DNA of 64,000 nt. It comes from Ruminococcus sp. (GTDB lineage Bacteria; Bacillota_A; Clostridia; Oscillospirales; Ruminococcaceae). Shown here piece after piece: positions 50,740 through 59,400 of the stretch (positions are counted from its first letter, which is position 1; each line of letters begins with the position of its first letter). A program made the translations under genes and the position numbers. The stretch spans positions 1 to 64,000 of the forward strand of contig NZ_JAIKXF010000090.1 of NCBI RefSeq assembly GCF_024684275.1. The letters run 5' to 3'. The notes below the pieces were generated by a model. That model made no database searches. It was not told where the DNA came from and saw only the letters and a program-made list of their open reading frames with translations.

Positions 50740-53361
50740 ATGGCAAAGGAACTTGCAAAGGCTTACGATCCAAAGGACTTTGAGGACCGTATCTATGCCG
50801 CATGGAACGAAAAGGGCTGCTTCCGTGCAGAGGCTGATCCAAAGAAAACGCCCTACACTATAGTTATCCCCCCTCCGAACATCACAGGACAGCTTCACAT
50901 GGGACACGCCCTTGATGAGACATTACAGGATATACTTATCCGCTGGAAGAGAATGAGCGGCTACAGCGCACTGTGGCTCCCCGGTACAGACCACGCTGCT
51001 ATAGCTACCGAGGCTAAGATAGTTGAGGCTATGCGCAAGGAAGGCGTTACAAAGGAGGACCTCGGACGCGAAGGCTTTATGAAGCGCGCTTGGGAGTGGA
51101 AGAAGCAGTACGGCGGACGTATCGTTGAACAGCTCAAAAAGCTGGGCTCATCATGTGACTGGTCAAGAGAGCGCTTTACTATGGATGAGGGCTGCTCAAA
51201 GGCTGTCAAGGAAGTTTTCATAAAGTACTATGAAAAAGGTCTCATTTACAGAGGCGAGCGTATAATCAACTGGTGCCCTAAGTGTAAGACTTCACTTTCG
51301 GACGCTGAGGTAACTTACGAGGATCAGGCAGGTCATTTCTGGCATCTCCGCTACAAGATAAAGGATTCAGACGGCTATCTTGAGCTTGCTACAACACGTC
51401 CCGAGACTCTCCTCGGTGATACTGCTGTTGCTGTAAATCCAAAGGACGAGCGCTATACAGACCTTGTAGGCAAGACAGTTATCCTTCCTATCGTTCACCG
51501 TGAGATACCTATCGTTGCCGATGATTATGTTGAAATGGACTTCGGTACAGGTGTAGTTAAGATAACTCCTGCTCACGACCCTAACGACTTTGAGGTAGGT
51601 CTCCGTCACAAGCTGCCCGTTATCAATGTTATGAACGACGACGCTACTATCGTTGACGATTACCCTGCATACGCAGGCATGGACAGATATGAAGCACGTA
51701 AGAAGATAGTTGAGGACCTTGAAAAGGAAGGCGCTCTCGTAAAGATAGAGGAATACAGCCATAACGTAGGTACCTGCTATCGCTGCGGTACTACTGTTGA
51801 GCCTAAGGTGTCAACTCAGTGGTTCGTTAAGATGAAGCCTCTTGCTGAGCCTGCTATCAAGGCTGTAAAGAACGGCGATACAAAGTTCGTTCCTGAGCGC
51901 TTCGACAAGATATACTTTCACTGGCTCGAAAATATCAAGGACTGGTGTATCTCCCGTCAGATATGGTGGGGACATCAGATACCTGCATTCTACTGCGACG
52001 AGTGCGGCGAAATGGTGGTTACTAAGGAAAGCAGCGCAGTTTGCCCTAAGTGCGGCAAGCCCATGAGACAGGATCCCGATACCCTTGATACATGGTTCAG
52101 CTCTGCACTCTGGCCGTTCTCAACTCTGGGCTGGCCCGAGAATACCGAGGACTTGAAGTACTTCTACCCAACAAATACCCTTGTAACAGGCTATGATATA
52201 ATCTTCTTCTGGGTAATCAGAATGATGTTCAGCGGTCTGGAGAATATGGGCAAGGTACCTTTTGATACAGTTCTTATCCACGGACTTGTCCGCGATTCAC
52301 AGGGACGCAAGATGTCCAAGTCTCTTGGCAATGGTATCGACCCTCTCGAAGTCATCAACGAGTACGGCGCTGATGCCCTCCGCTTCATGCTGGCTACAGG
52401 CAACTCGCCCGGAAACGATATGCGTTATATCGATGACAAGGTAAAGGCTGCCCGTAACTTCGCAAACAAGCTCTGGAACGCTTCACGTTTCATAATGATG
52501 AATCTTCCCGAGGACTTCGAGTTCAAGGGACTTCCCACAGAGCTTGAATTAGAGGACAAGTGGCTTGTAAACAAGTTCAATCAGCTTGCTAAGGAAGTCG
52601 GCGAGAACCTCGATAAATACGAGCTTGGCGTTGCTTCACAGAAGATATACGACTTTATCTGGGACGTATTCTGCGACTGGTACATTGAGCTTACAAAGCC
52701 CCGTATACAGGCAGGCGGCGAGACAATGGCTAAGGCTCAGGCAGTTCTTGTATGGGCTATGCAGGGTATGCTGAAGCTTCTCCACCCATTCATGCCGTTC
52801 ATCACCGAGGAGATATGGCAGGTCCTCAATAACGAGAAGTCCATGATAATCCTTGAAACTTACCCCACATATGATGCTTCTATCGACTTCACAGCCGAGG
52901 AAAAGGCATTCGAGAAGATAATCTCGGCTATCAAGGCTGTAAGAAATACACGTACAGAAATGAATGTACCTCCGTCAGTAAAGGCTAAGCTCTTTATTGA
53001 AACTGCCGACAAGGAGCTCTTTAACTCCTGTGCAGTATTCTTCGAGAAGCTTGCTTCTGCTTCCGCAGTTGAGACAGGTGACAAGTTCGATATTCCTGAT
53101 TCTGCAAACGCAGTTACAGACTCGGCACGTATCTTCATTCCTATGGACGAGCTTGTTGACAAGGAGAAGGAGATAGCACGTCTTGAAAAGGAAAAGGCAA
53201 AGGTTCAGAAGGACATCGACTTCCTCAGCGGAAAGCTGAACAATCAGGGCTTTATAGCAAAGGCTCCTGCTCAGCTCATTGACGCTGAAAAGGCTAAGCT
53301 TGCAAAGGCTGAAGAGAAAATGGCTAAGATAGAGCAGTCTATCGCAGCGTTCAGAAAGTGA
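50740..53361 (+). CDS. valS: Valyl-tRNA synthetase
   Basis: 873 aa from MAKELAKAYDPKD; AAAGGAG lies 9 bases before this ATG, and an upstream in-frame extension is encoded by the repeat element. Class I motifs: HMGH (GQLHMGHALD) and KMSKS (GRKMSKSLGNGI). An editing domain, anticodon-binding domain and a C-terminal coiled coil (EKEKAKVQKDIDFLSGKL) follow. It charges tRNA-Val. Regulated by the T-box upstream. Confidence 0.97.
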   Translation: MAKELAKAYDPKDFEDRIYAAWNEKGCFRAEADPKKTPYTIVIPPPNITGQLHMGHALDETLQDILIRWKRMSGYSALWLPGTDHAAIATEAKIVEAMRKEGVTKEDLGREGFMKRAWEWKKQYGGRIVEQLKKLGSSCDWSRERFTMDEGCSKAVKEVFIKYYEKGLIYRGERIINWCPKCKTSLSDAEVTYEDQAGHFWHLRYKIKDSDGYLELATTRPETLLGDTAVAVNPKDERYTDLVGKTVILPIVHREIPIVADDYVEMDFGTGVVKITPAHDPNDFEVGLRHKLPVINVMNDDATIVDDYPAYAGMDRYEARKKIVEDLEKEGALVKIEEYSHNVGTCYRCGTTVEPKVSTQWFVKMKPLAEPAIKAVKNGDTKFVPERFDKIYFHWLENIKDWCISRQIWWGHQIPAFYCDECGEMVVTKESSAVCPKCGKPMRQDPDTLDTWFSSALWPFSTLGWPENTEDLKYFYPTNTLVTGYDIIFFWVIRMMFSGLENMGKVPFDTVLIHGLVRDSQGRKMSKSLGNGIDPLEVINEYGADALRFMLATGNSPGNDMRYIDDKVKAARNFANKLWNASRFIMMNLPEDFEFKGLPTELELEDKWLVNKFNQLAKEVGENLDKYELGVASQKIYDFIWDVFCDWYIELTKPRIQAGGETMAKAQAVLVWAMQGMLKLLHPFMPFITEEIWQVLNNEKSMIILETYPTYDASIDFTAEEKAFEKIISAIKAVRNTRTEMNVPPSVKAKLFIETADKELFNSCAVFFEKLASASAVETGDKFDIPDSANAVTDSARIFIPMDELVDKEKEIARLEKEKAKVQKDIDFLSGKLNNQGFIAKAPAQLIDAEKAKLAKAEEKMAKIEQSIAAFRK

Positions 53362-53370
53362 TAAAACAGC

Positions 53371-53398
53371 AAAGCTCCCCAATATCGGGGAGCTTTTT
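53371..53398 (+). terminator. Terminator of valS
   Basis: AAAGCTCCCC pairs with GGGGAGCTTT; T-run on the plus strand and A-run on the left, so it may serve the opposing gene too. Confidence 0.9.
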
Positions 53399-53437
53399 GC
53401 TGTTATTATTTTATTTTGAAGGAGTAATGGTAAATGC

Positions 53438-55012
53438 TTATTCTTCCTCGTCAGCAGCCTCGGCGGACTTATCGGATTTTTCAGTTTTTTCTGTCTTTTC
53501 AGCCTTGTCGGACTTGCTCTTCTTTGTAGTCGTCTCTTCTTCCTCCTCGGCTTCGTCCTGTTCGTCTGTTTCTTCCTTAGCCTTGCTGCTCTTCTTGGAC
53601 TTGCTCTCAGATGACTCGTCCTCTTCTTCAGTTTTCTCAACTATCTTTTCGTCGAGAGTTACCTTGACAGTCTTTTCTTCATCGTCTCTGACGAAGGTTA
53701 TCTCAAACTCTTCGCCTGCCGAGTGCTTGCTCATCTGTCCGATAAGCTCCTCGGTTGAGGTTACCTTTTCACCGTCAGCCTTTACGATGATGTCGCCCTT
53801 CTTGAGGCCTGCCTTTTCAGCGGCGCTGCCCTTGTTTACGTTGAATACATAGACACCTGTCGGCCAGTTATACATCTTTGCGGTTACTTCGTCAATAGGC
53901 TGACAGCTGATACCGAGCTGAGGCTTGCCTGTTACGTAGCCGAACTTCATAAGGTCATCAATGATGGAAGCAGTCTCATTTGAAGGGATAGCGAAGCCGA
54001 TACCCTCGATAGAAGCTCCTGATGATGAATATGATGATGACATTTTTGAGGAGTTTATTCCTATTACCTGACCGTATTTATTGATAAGCGGACCGCCTGA
54101 GTTTCCTGAGTTGATAGCAGCGTCGGTCTGGATAAGGTTCATAGCCTTGTCGTTGATAGTGATATTACGGTTAAGTCCTGATACCATGCCGCCTGTAACG
54201 GTGTCCATGAGCTCAAAGCCGAGAGGATTGCCGATAGCGATGACTGATTCGCCGAGTTTGAGCTCGTCGCTGTTGCCGAATTCTGCTGCGGTCAGACCTG
54301 TTTCGTCTATTTTGAGCACTGCAAGGTCGCAGTCAGTATCATAGCCGATAATTTCTGCATCATAGTAATCATCGTCATTAACTACTACTGAAACACTTGT
54401 TGCTTTTTCTCCGCCGTACTCACTGTCATATATTACGTGAGCGTTTGTGACTATATAGCCGTTTTCAGAGATTATAACGCCTGTACCTGTGCCCTTGAAT
54501 TCTCTTGTTACAGGCTCGCTGTTTCTGCCGCTGCCGCCGAAACCATTGCCGAAGCCGAATCCGAAGTCAAAGAAGTCCTCAATATCGCCAAAGTTGCTGC
54601 CGATAGTCTGCTCAGTTGTGAATGTTGATTCGATACCGACTACAGAGGGGAGCACCTTTTCAACTATCTCTTCGTTTGAGAGAGCGCTGCCGCCAATTTC
54701 TTCAGGCTTTATAAGGCTTACTGCCTTTGATGCGAGAAGCTCTCTTGTTGCTTGCTTTGTGGTGGACTCAGCGTCGTCTTCAAGCTCCTCTATGACAGAA
54801 TCACCTGAGAGGTTCTCGCCTGCGAAGTGGCGGTAGATACCGATAGAGCCGCCTGATACAACAGCCATAGCCATAATAAAGGCGGTTATCTTCAGACCTG
54901 TGTGCTTTTTCTTTTTGGGAGCCTCAGTGCTGTCGGTGCTGAAGCCGTTGTAATTTTCACCGTTATTATTGGGGTTCTGCTGGTTATTGTAATTGTAGTT
55001 ATACTCACTCAT
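53438..55012 (-). CDS. HtrA/DegP-type serine protease (S1C family)
   Basis: 524 aa from MSEYNYNY. An Asn/Tyr-rich cytoplasmic start is followed by one helix (about 37-57). The trypsin fold has His in TNAHVIYD, Asp in DCDLAVLK and Ser in NSGNSGGPL. One PDZ domain (about 350-440, GVYVFNVNKGSAAEKAGLKKGD) follows. The tail of about 65 residues is low-complexity Glu/Lys/Ser/Thr. It degrades misfolded proteins at the outer face of the membrane. A longer GTG start at 55021 is possible but badly spaced. Confidence 0.93.
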   Translation of the reverse strand: MSEYNYNYNNQQNPNNNGENYNGFSTDSTEAPKKKKHTGLKITAFIMAMAVVSGGSIGIYRHFAGENLSGDSVIEELEDDAESTTKQATRELLASKAVSLIKPEEIGGSALSNEEIVEKVLPSVVGIESTFTTEQTIGSNFGDIEDFFDFGFGFGNGFGGSGRNSEPVTREFKGTGTGVIISENGYIVTNAHVIYDSEYGGEKATSVSVVVNDDDYYDAEIIGYDTDCDLAVLKIDETGLTAAEFGNSDELKLGESVIAIGNPLGFELMDTVTGGMVSGLNRNITINDKAMNLIQTDAAINSGNSGGPLINKYGQVIGINSSKMSSSYSSSGASIEGIGFAIPSNETASIIDDLMKFGYVTGKPQLGISCQPIDEVTAKMYNWPTGVYVFNVNKGSAAEKAGLKKGDIIVKADGEKVTSTEELIGQMSKHSAGEEFEITFVRDDEEKTVKVTLDEKIVEKTEEEDESSESKSKKSSKAKEETDEQDEAEEEEETTTKKSKSDKAEKTEKTEKSDKSAEAADEEE

Positions 55013-55329
55013 AAAATTCACGTTCCTTTTTTTATTTTATTTCTGAGGTCCTCCCTCAGCCTGTGATTATATTATATTGGTTGTTTGTGATATTAATTTG
55101 CGGCAAATGTAATGTTTTGGAGAATTTTATGTGTAAATTCTATCACATTTCAAGGCTTTGTGTGTTAAATGTGATTGTTGTGTTAAGCGGAGCGAAGTTT
55201 AAGCAGTCAGTCGGGAAGCTGAAAAAACGGAACATTCCGGACATTTCCAAAACTTTATCGCCGTGCCTCTTGCTTTTTTGCAGCTTTTATGATACAATTA
55301 AAATATTATATATTAAGGAAAGGAATACT
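55013..55329. other. Intergenic region between divergent genes
   Basis: No gene supported. The left side is A/T-rich, with TATAAT twice on the minus strand (near 55064-55076) for the protease gene. The right side has the promoter at 55270-55298. In between nothing else stands out. Confidence 0.55.
55270..55298 (+). promoter_or_regulatory. Promoter of the CNNM-type gene
   Basis: TTGCTT, 17 bases, TACAAT. Confidence 0.6.
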
Positions 55330-56601
55330 ATGGACAGTTCAGATATATGGAAGATAGTTCTTGTAGTCGCTATGATGATATTTTCGGCGATATTTTCAAG
55401 TACCGAGACTGCCTATTCCAGCGTGAACAAGCTTCGTCTGAAAAATTATGAGGCACAGGGCAGCAAAAAAGCCAAAAAGGCTCTGAAGCTTGCCAATCGC
55501 TTCGACGAGGTTCTTACGGCGGTTCTCATCGGTAATAATATCGTCAATATCGCTACATCGTCTGTGAGCACTATCATATTTATAAGTATAATGGGCAGCA
55601 AGGGCGCGGCAGTCTCAACAATTGTGATAACTGTGCTGGTGCTGGTATTCTGCGAGGTACTGCCAAAATCCTATGCCAAGAAAAATGCCGAAAAGCTGGC
55701 ACTGGCGTTTGCATCTCCGCTTTCGTTCCTTGTTATGGTATTCAAGCCCTTTGTGTGGCTGCTGAACAAGCTCTCGTCAGCTATCAGCAAGGGCGATACA
55801 GCACCGAGCGTTACCGAGGACGAGCTTAAATATATGATAGATGAGATAGAGGAGCAGGGTGTCATCGAGGAGCAGGAGAGCGAGCTTGTCAAAAGTGCTC
55901 TTGAATTCGACGAAATAACAATAAACGAGATACTTATCCCCCGTGTCAAGGTCATAGGTGCTGAGCTGGGCTCTACTATCGACGAGATAAAGGAGATATT
56001 CAGCAGAGAGATGTATTCCCGTCTGCCTGTTTATGAAAAGAGCCTTGATAATATAGTAGGTATCATTACTAACAAGGCTTTCTTCAAAATGCTCGTTGAG
56101 GGCGGCAGCGATGTGAGATCTATAATACAGGAGGTCCCGCACATTGCCGATACCAAGCTTATAAGCGAGGCTATGCGCGATATGCAGCGCTCAAAGGTGC
56201 ATCTTGCAGTAGTTATCGACCAGTACGGCGGTACTAAGGGGATCGTTACCCTTGAGGACATCATTGAGGAGCTGGTAGGCGAAATATACGACGAGGACGA
56301 CGAGATAGAGACAAATATCATGATGATAGCTCCCGATAAGTACGAGGTGGCAGGCGATATGAGCATAAGCGATATGCTTGAGATGCTTGACCTTGACGAT
56401 GACATGATAACCACGGATTATACCTCTGTGGGCGGCTGGGTAACAGACGTCATGGAGCATATCCCCGAGGCAGGTGAGACTGCCGAGAGCGGTATTTTCC
56501 GCATTACTGCCGCTGAGGTGAATGAGCAGAATGTGGAAAAGGTCATAATCGAGGTGCTGCCGATTGACGACGATGATGATGACGACGAGGAAGAAGAATA
56601 G
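55330..56601 (+). CDS. CNNM/CorC-type transporter (DUF21, CBS pair, CorC_HlyC)
   Basis: 423 aa from MDSSDIWK (AAAGGA before the ATG; the 89-residue upstream extension is non-coding). DUF21 (1-190) has four helices with SSTETAYSSVNK. A CBS pair spans about 205-325 (LIPRVKVIGAELGSTIDEI; HLAVVIDQYGGTKGIVTLED). A CorC_HlyC domain (335-410) ends in an acidic run of Asp and Glu. Such proteins export or regulate magnesium; the older name hemolysin is misleading. Confidence 0.93.
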   Translation: MDSSDIWKIVLVVAMMIFSAIFSSTETAYSSVNKLRLKNYEAQGSKKAKKALKLANRFDEVLTAVLIGNNIVNIATSSVSTIIFISIMGSKGAAVSTIVITVLVLVFCEVLPKSYAKKNAEKLALAFASPLSFLVMVFKPFVWLLNKLSSAISKGDTAPSVTEDELKYMIDEIEEQGVIEEQESELVKSALEFDEITINEILIPRVKVIGAELGSTIDEIKEIFSREMYSRLPVYEKSLDNIVGIITNKAFFKMLVEGGSDVRSIIQEVPHIADTKLISEAMRDMQRSKVHLAVVIDQYGGTKGIVTLEDIIEELVGEIYDEDDEIETNIMMIAPDKYEVAGDMSISDMLEMLDLDDDMITTDYTSVGGWVTDVMEHIPEAGETAESGIFRITAAEVNEQNVEKVIIEVLPIDDDDDDDEEEE

Positions 56602-56648
56602 AACTAAGAACTAAGACCGTAGGGGCTGCCTTTGGCAGTCTGCTCGGT
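56600..56648 (+). repeat. GTAGGGG palindrome repeat, copy A
   Basis: AGAACTAAGAACTAAGACCG precedes GTAGGGGCTGCCTTTGGCAG. CTGCC/GGCAG forms a hairpin within GACCG/CGGTC. It matches 50214-50265 in reverse. Confidence 0.75.
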
Positions 56649-56675
56649 CATTGGCGGAAGAGAGGCTTCAGAGCC

Positions 56676-56981
56676 ATGAAAAAGAAAAGCGGAAAGGCGT
56701 ATATAATTTCGGGAGCAATACTGCTTATAGCAGGAATACTCGCTAATATCCGGACTATATCCCGTCTGGTGAGTATAATCACAGCTCCTGAGCCAGAGGG
56801 TATAGGCATTATCGGCGGCGCAGATGCTCCCACGGCTATATTCCTGACGGACAGGATTTTTATGGATATAAATATCATTGAAAAGGCAGGTCTTCTGCTG
56901 ATAATAATAGCTCCTGTGCTGATTATTATAGGTATAGTAAAATGCCTATGTAAGAAACGCCGTTCCAAGGATTCGGAATAA
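56676..56981 (+). CDS. Two-helix mini-protein with decarboxylase beta-subunit motif
   Basis: 101 aa. Helix 1 (9-30), a loop with GIGIIGGADAPTAIFLTD, helix 2 (67-87), then KCLCKKRR. The loop closely resembles the conserved GIIGGADGPT region of the beta subunit (OadB/GcdB) of sodium-pumping decarboxylases, which normally has over 350 residues. The rest of that protein is absent, so this is either a stand-alone short relative or a fragment that remained functional. It sits between two GTAGGGG repeats. GAGAGG lies 10 bases before the ATG. Confidence 0.6.
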   Translation: MKKKSGKAYIISGAILLIAGILANIRTISRLVSIITAPEPEGIGIIGGADAPTAIFLTDRIFMDINIIEKAGLLLIIIAPVLIIIGIVKCLCKKRRSKDSE

Positions 56982-56987
56982 CCATTT

Positions 56988-57054
56988 GTAGGGGCGGATA
57001 TTATCCGCCCGAAAAAACGATACAAACCGACGGGCGCACAATGTGCGCCCCTAC
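56988..57054. repeat. GTAGGGGCG-bounded palindromic element
   Basis: The ends GTAGGGGCG and GCGCCCCTAC are inverted. Inside are two hairpins: GGGCGGAT/ATCCGCCC (56992-57010) and GGGCGCACA/TGTGCGCCC (57032-57050). It lies after the mini-protein gene. Confidence 0.8.
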
Positions 57055-57065
57055 ACTAATAACTA

Positions 57066-57099
57066 AAAACTCCCGAAAGGTTATCCTTTCGGGAGTTTT
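57066..57099. terminator. Terminator between the mini-protein and kinase genes
   Basis: AAAACTCCCGAAAGG pairs with CCTTTCGGGAGTTTT around TTAT; works on both strands. Confidence 0.93.
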
Positions 57100-57101
57100 G
57101 A

Positions 57102-58418
57102 TTACTCTACAGTGCCCTCACTTCTGCCGATAGTGAGGACAAAGCCCTTATTTATAGGCATTATACCCTGTGGGTCAACGTTCTTTACAGTATTATCAGG
57201 AAGCTTAACGCTCCATGTGTCCTGAGTCAGATTGCGGAGGGCGTGTTTGCTGGGGTCCTTCTTGTTGCGGACTACCTCGCCGATGAGCTTGTGGAAGTCT
57301 CCCTCGGTGTCGCCTGTCATGCCCTCGTATAGCTTTGCTCCGCCGAATGAGGGCAGCTCAAAGCGCTTGAACTTGATACTCTCCGTGCAGGTCAGCTGAC
57401 TGCCGCAGTACATACAGTTCACCGAGTACTTGGGAGCGATAAAGGTCTCCTTGCCGCAGTGAGGGCAGGGGACAGTCTCACTTCTCAGCTTAACGAAGGC
57501 GTCCAGCCATGTGAGCTCGATAACTCGGTCATAGGGAGGCTTTACCGATGCCTTTCCGAAGGACTGCACAAAAAGGTCGCGGATATAATCTGGATATATC
57601 TTCCAGAATCGCAGGGTATTCGTGTTGAGCTGATTGTTAGCAGCGTTGCGGTCGTCCTCGGGGTCAAGAACGAAAACAGGATCGCTGCCATAGAATTTTT
57701 TCTCCAGCTCGGGAGTCATACATGGGGGAGTGGAATACTTTCCTTCAAGAGGGTGCTCAATGAACAGCATACGAAATAGGATAACAGCAAGTGAGAAGCG
57801 GTCAGAGCGCTTGTCGGGAGCTCCGCCGAGAACCACCTCAGGAGCCATATATCGCTGTTTTCCTGCGATACCGAAGTTTACGCCGCGCTCGGAAACATTG
57901 TCATTGTCGCATATGAGAACATCGCCGTTCTGGGGATTTATGAAAAAGTTGCCGTTATTAAGGTCCTGATAGCTGTAGCCGTCGTTGTGGAGAGCACGGA
58001 AGCCCTCGATAATATTGATAGCTGCGTTGCAGCGGGCAGTGATATTTGCAAAGCTTGCCTTCATTCTGCGAGTTTTGGGATCCCACAGCAGGAATCGTGT
58101 GAGCTCCTCATAGCCCTGTGGGCGAAGGGGCATGATATAGCCGAAGCTGCCGTCTATCCAGTTTGAAAGCTCCTCAGGCCAGAGAAAATTCTTTGTGGGA
58201 GCGCCTTTTTTTATGTTCGCCTTGAGGTTCTCGTAGAATTCCTGTGGATTTTTCATCTTGTCGATAGTGGATTTATGATACCATTTCAGCGCCATTTCCT
58301 TGCCGCCGCATTCAATTCGGTAGACATTTCCCTGTCCGCCGCCGCCGAGAAATTCGAGTATGGTAAATGTTGAATTATATACTGTTTTGCCCTTGTATCC
58401 GACCTTTAGTTCTGCCAT
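57102..58418 (-). CDS. Protein kinase-like protein with zinc ribbon and C-terminal domain
   Basis: 438 aa from MAELKVGYK (GAAAGGAG before this ATG). Kinase fold: Gly loop LGGGGQGNVY, K45 in MALKWY, YQDLNNGN (150-157) in place of HRDLKPEN, DND (171-173) in place of DFG, and APE (192-194). The catalytic Asp and metal residues are kept, so activity is possible though the motifs are odd. A four-Cys ribbon (C318, C321, C335, C338) and a beta-rich end of about 60 residues follow. It shares a transcript with an MBOAT acyltransferase and SGNH protein. Confidence 0.8.
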   Translation of the reverse strand: MAELKVGYKGKTVYNSTFTILEFLGGGGQGNVYRIECGGKEMALKWYHKSTIDKMKNPQEFYENLKANIKKGAPTKNFLWPEELSNWIDGSFGYIMPLRPQGYEELTRFLLWDPKTRRMKASFANITARCNAAINIIEGFRALHNDGYSYQDLNNGNFFINPQNGDVLICDNDNVSERGVNFGIAGKQRYMAPEVVLGGAPDKRSDRFSLAVILFRMLFIEHPLEGKYSTPPCMTPELEKKFYGSDPVFVLDPEDDRNAANNQLNTNTLRFWKIYPDYIRDLFVQSFGKASVKPPYDRVIELTWLDAFVKLRSETVPCPHCGKETFIAPKYSVNCMYCGSQLTCTESIKFKRFELPSFGGAKLYEGMTGDTEGDFHKLIGEVVRNKKDPSKHALRNLTQDTWSVKLPDNTVKNVDPQGIMPINKGFVLTIGRSEGTVE

Positions 58419-58440
58419 AGCGTACTCCTTTCGGTATTTG

Positions 58441-59388
58441 TCACTGATTTGAAAAGCTTTCGTTCTGAGGACGTGTTGCAGCAGCAGGCTCAGAGGTATA
58501 AGTTGAAGCCTCTGTAGTTTCTGGCTTTGCTGCTTCTGTTGCTGATGTGCCGGCAGGTGCAACAGTATTCTGGCATAGCCAGTCGCACCAGTCGGCATAG
58601 TACTTAGCCAGAACGTGGATGCCGTCACTGGTATATTCTGCGGTAAGTGCGCCCGAGCCGTCATCAAAGATGCTGTTCACTTCTATATAGAAAATAGACT
58701 TATTGTCTGCAAGTGCCTGTATTTTGCTGTTGAGAGCGTTGATACGCTCATTTGAGATAGTGGAGGTCTCAGCAAATGAAGCAACATGGAGATTTCCCTG
58801 AAGGTAGATGAGAGCGTTGGGCTGTACAGCGTGTATTTCGTCAACGATCTTTCTGTAAGCTGAGGCGGTATACTCAATATCGTTGCCCACTTCATTTATG
58901 CCGAGCATAAGGTATATCTTGGCATATGGCTTCTTTTTCAGAAAATCCCAAACTGTATCTCCATTCACATAGGAGGTGTCTATCTGATATGCAGAAAGAC
59001 CTCTCTGGCAGAAATAATCTGCATTTTTCAGTGTTCCGTAATCTCGTATGCCTTCTGTACGTGAATCGCCGATAAACAGCGCATCGTCAAAATATTCTGG
59101 ACCGCTCTGCACCCAGTTTACTGTAGAAGATACCGGCTCTGTTGGCTGCTCCTGTGTTGCAGGGGCAGTTGTCTCGCCCTCTGATGTGGGCTGAGCCTCA
59201 GTGGTACTTTCCTGAGAGGCTGTTGTTGTCTCAGCCTCAGGCTTTGAAGCAGCAGAGGGCTCCTTTGCTGAAGCCTTGGGGCTTATGACTGTGCTGTCAT
59301 TCCATATCTGTTTATAAATATACGGTGAAGCCACCAGACAGGTGAGCAGAAGTATCACCGTGTATATGCATTGTTTTAACTTGCTCAA
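58441..59388 (-). CDS. SGNH-family protein, membrane-anchored, partner of MBOAT
   Basis: 315 aa. One helix (6-26) and a Thr/Glu/Ser-rich linker (about 38-90) lead to the SGNH domain: block I LFIGDSRTEGI, LMLGINEVGND and SDGIHV as the catalytic Asp-His. A second Thr/Ser/Pro-rich stretch ends the protein. It lies 12 bases after the MBOAT gene. Such pairs transfer acyl groups (often acetyl) onto extracellular polysaccharide, with the SGNH partner as transferase or esterase. Confidence 0.88.
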   Translation of the reverse strand: MSKLKQCIYTVILLLTCLVASPYIYKQIWNDSTVISPKASAKEPSAASKPEAETTTASQESTTEAQPTSEGETTAPATQEQPTEPVSSTVNWVQSGPEYFDDALFIGDSRTEGIRDYGTLKNADYFCQRGLSAYQIDTSYVNGDTVWDFLKKKPYAKIYLMLGINEVGNDIEYTASAYRKIVDEIHAVQPNALIYLQGNLHVASFAETSTISNERINALNSKIQALADNKSIFYIEVNSIFDDGSGALTAEYTSDGIHVLAKYYADWCDWLCQNTVAPAGTSATEAAKPETTEASTYTSEPAAATRPQNESFSNQ

Positions 59389-59400
59389 TTTTTTCTCTCC

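Noticed and set aside
55063..55329. N-terminal extension of the CNNM-type protein
   Set aside because: It would include the promoter at 55270-55298; MDSSDIWK has its own ribosome site and matches family starts.
58419..58667. 83-codon N-terminal extension of the kinase
   Set aside because: It overlaps the SGNH gene; the ATG at 58418 has GAAAGGAG in front.
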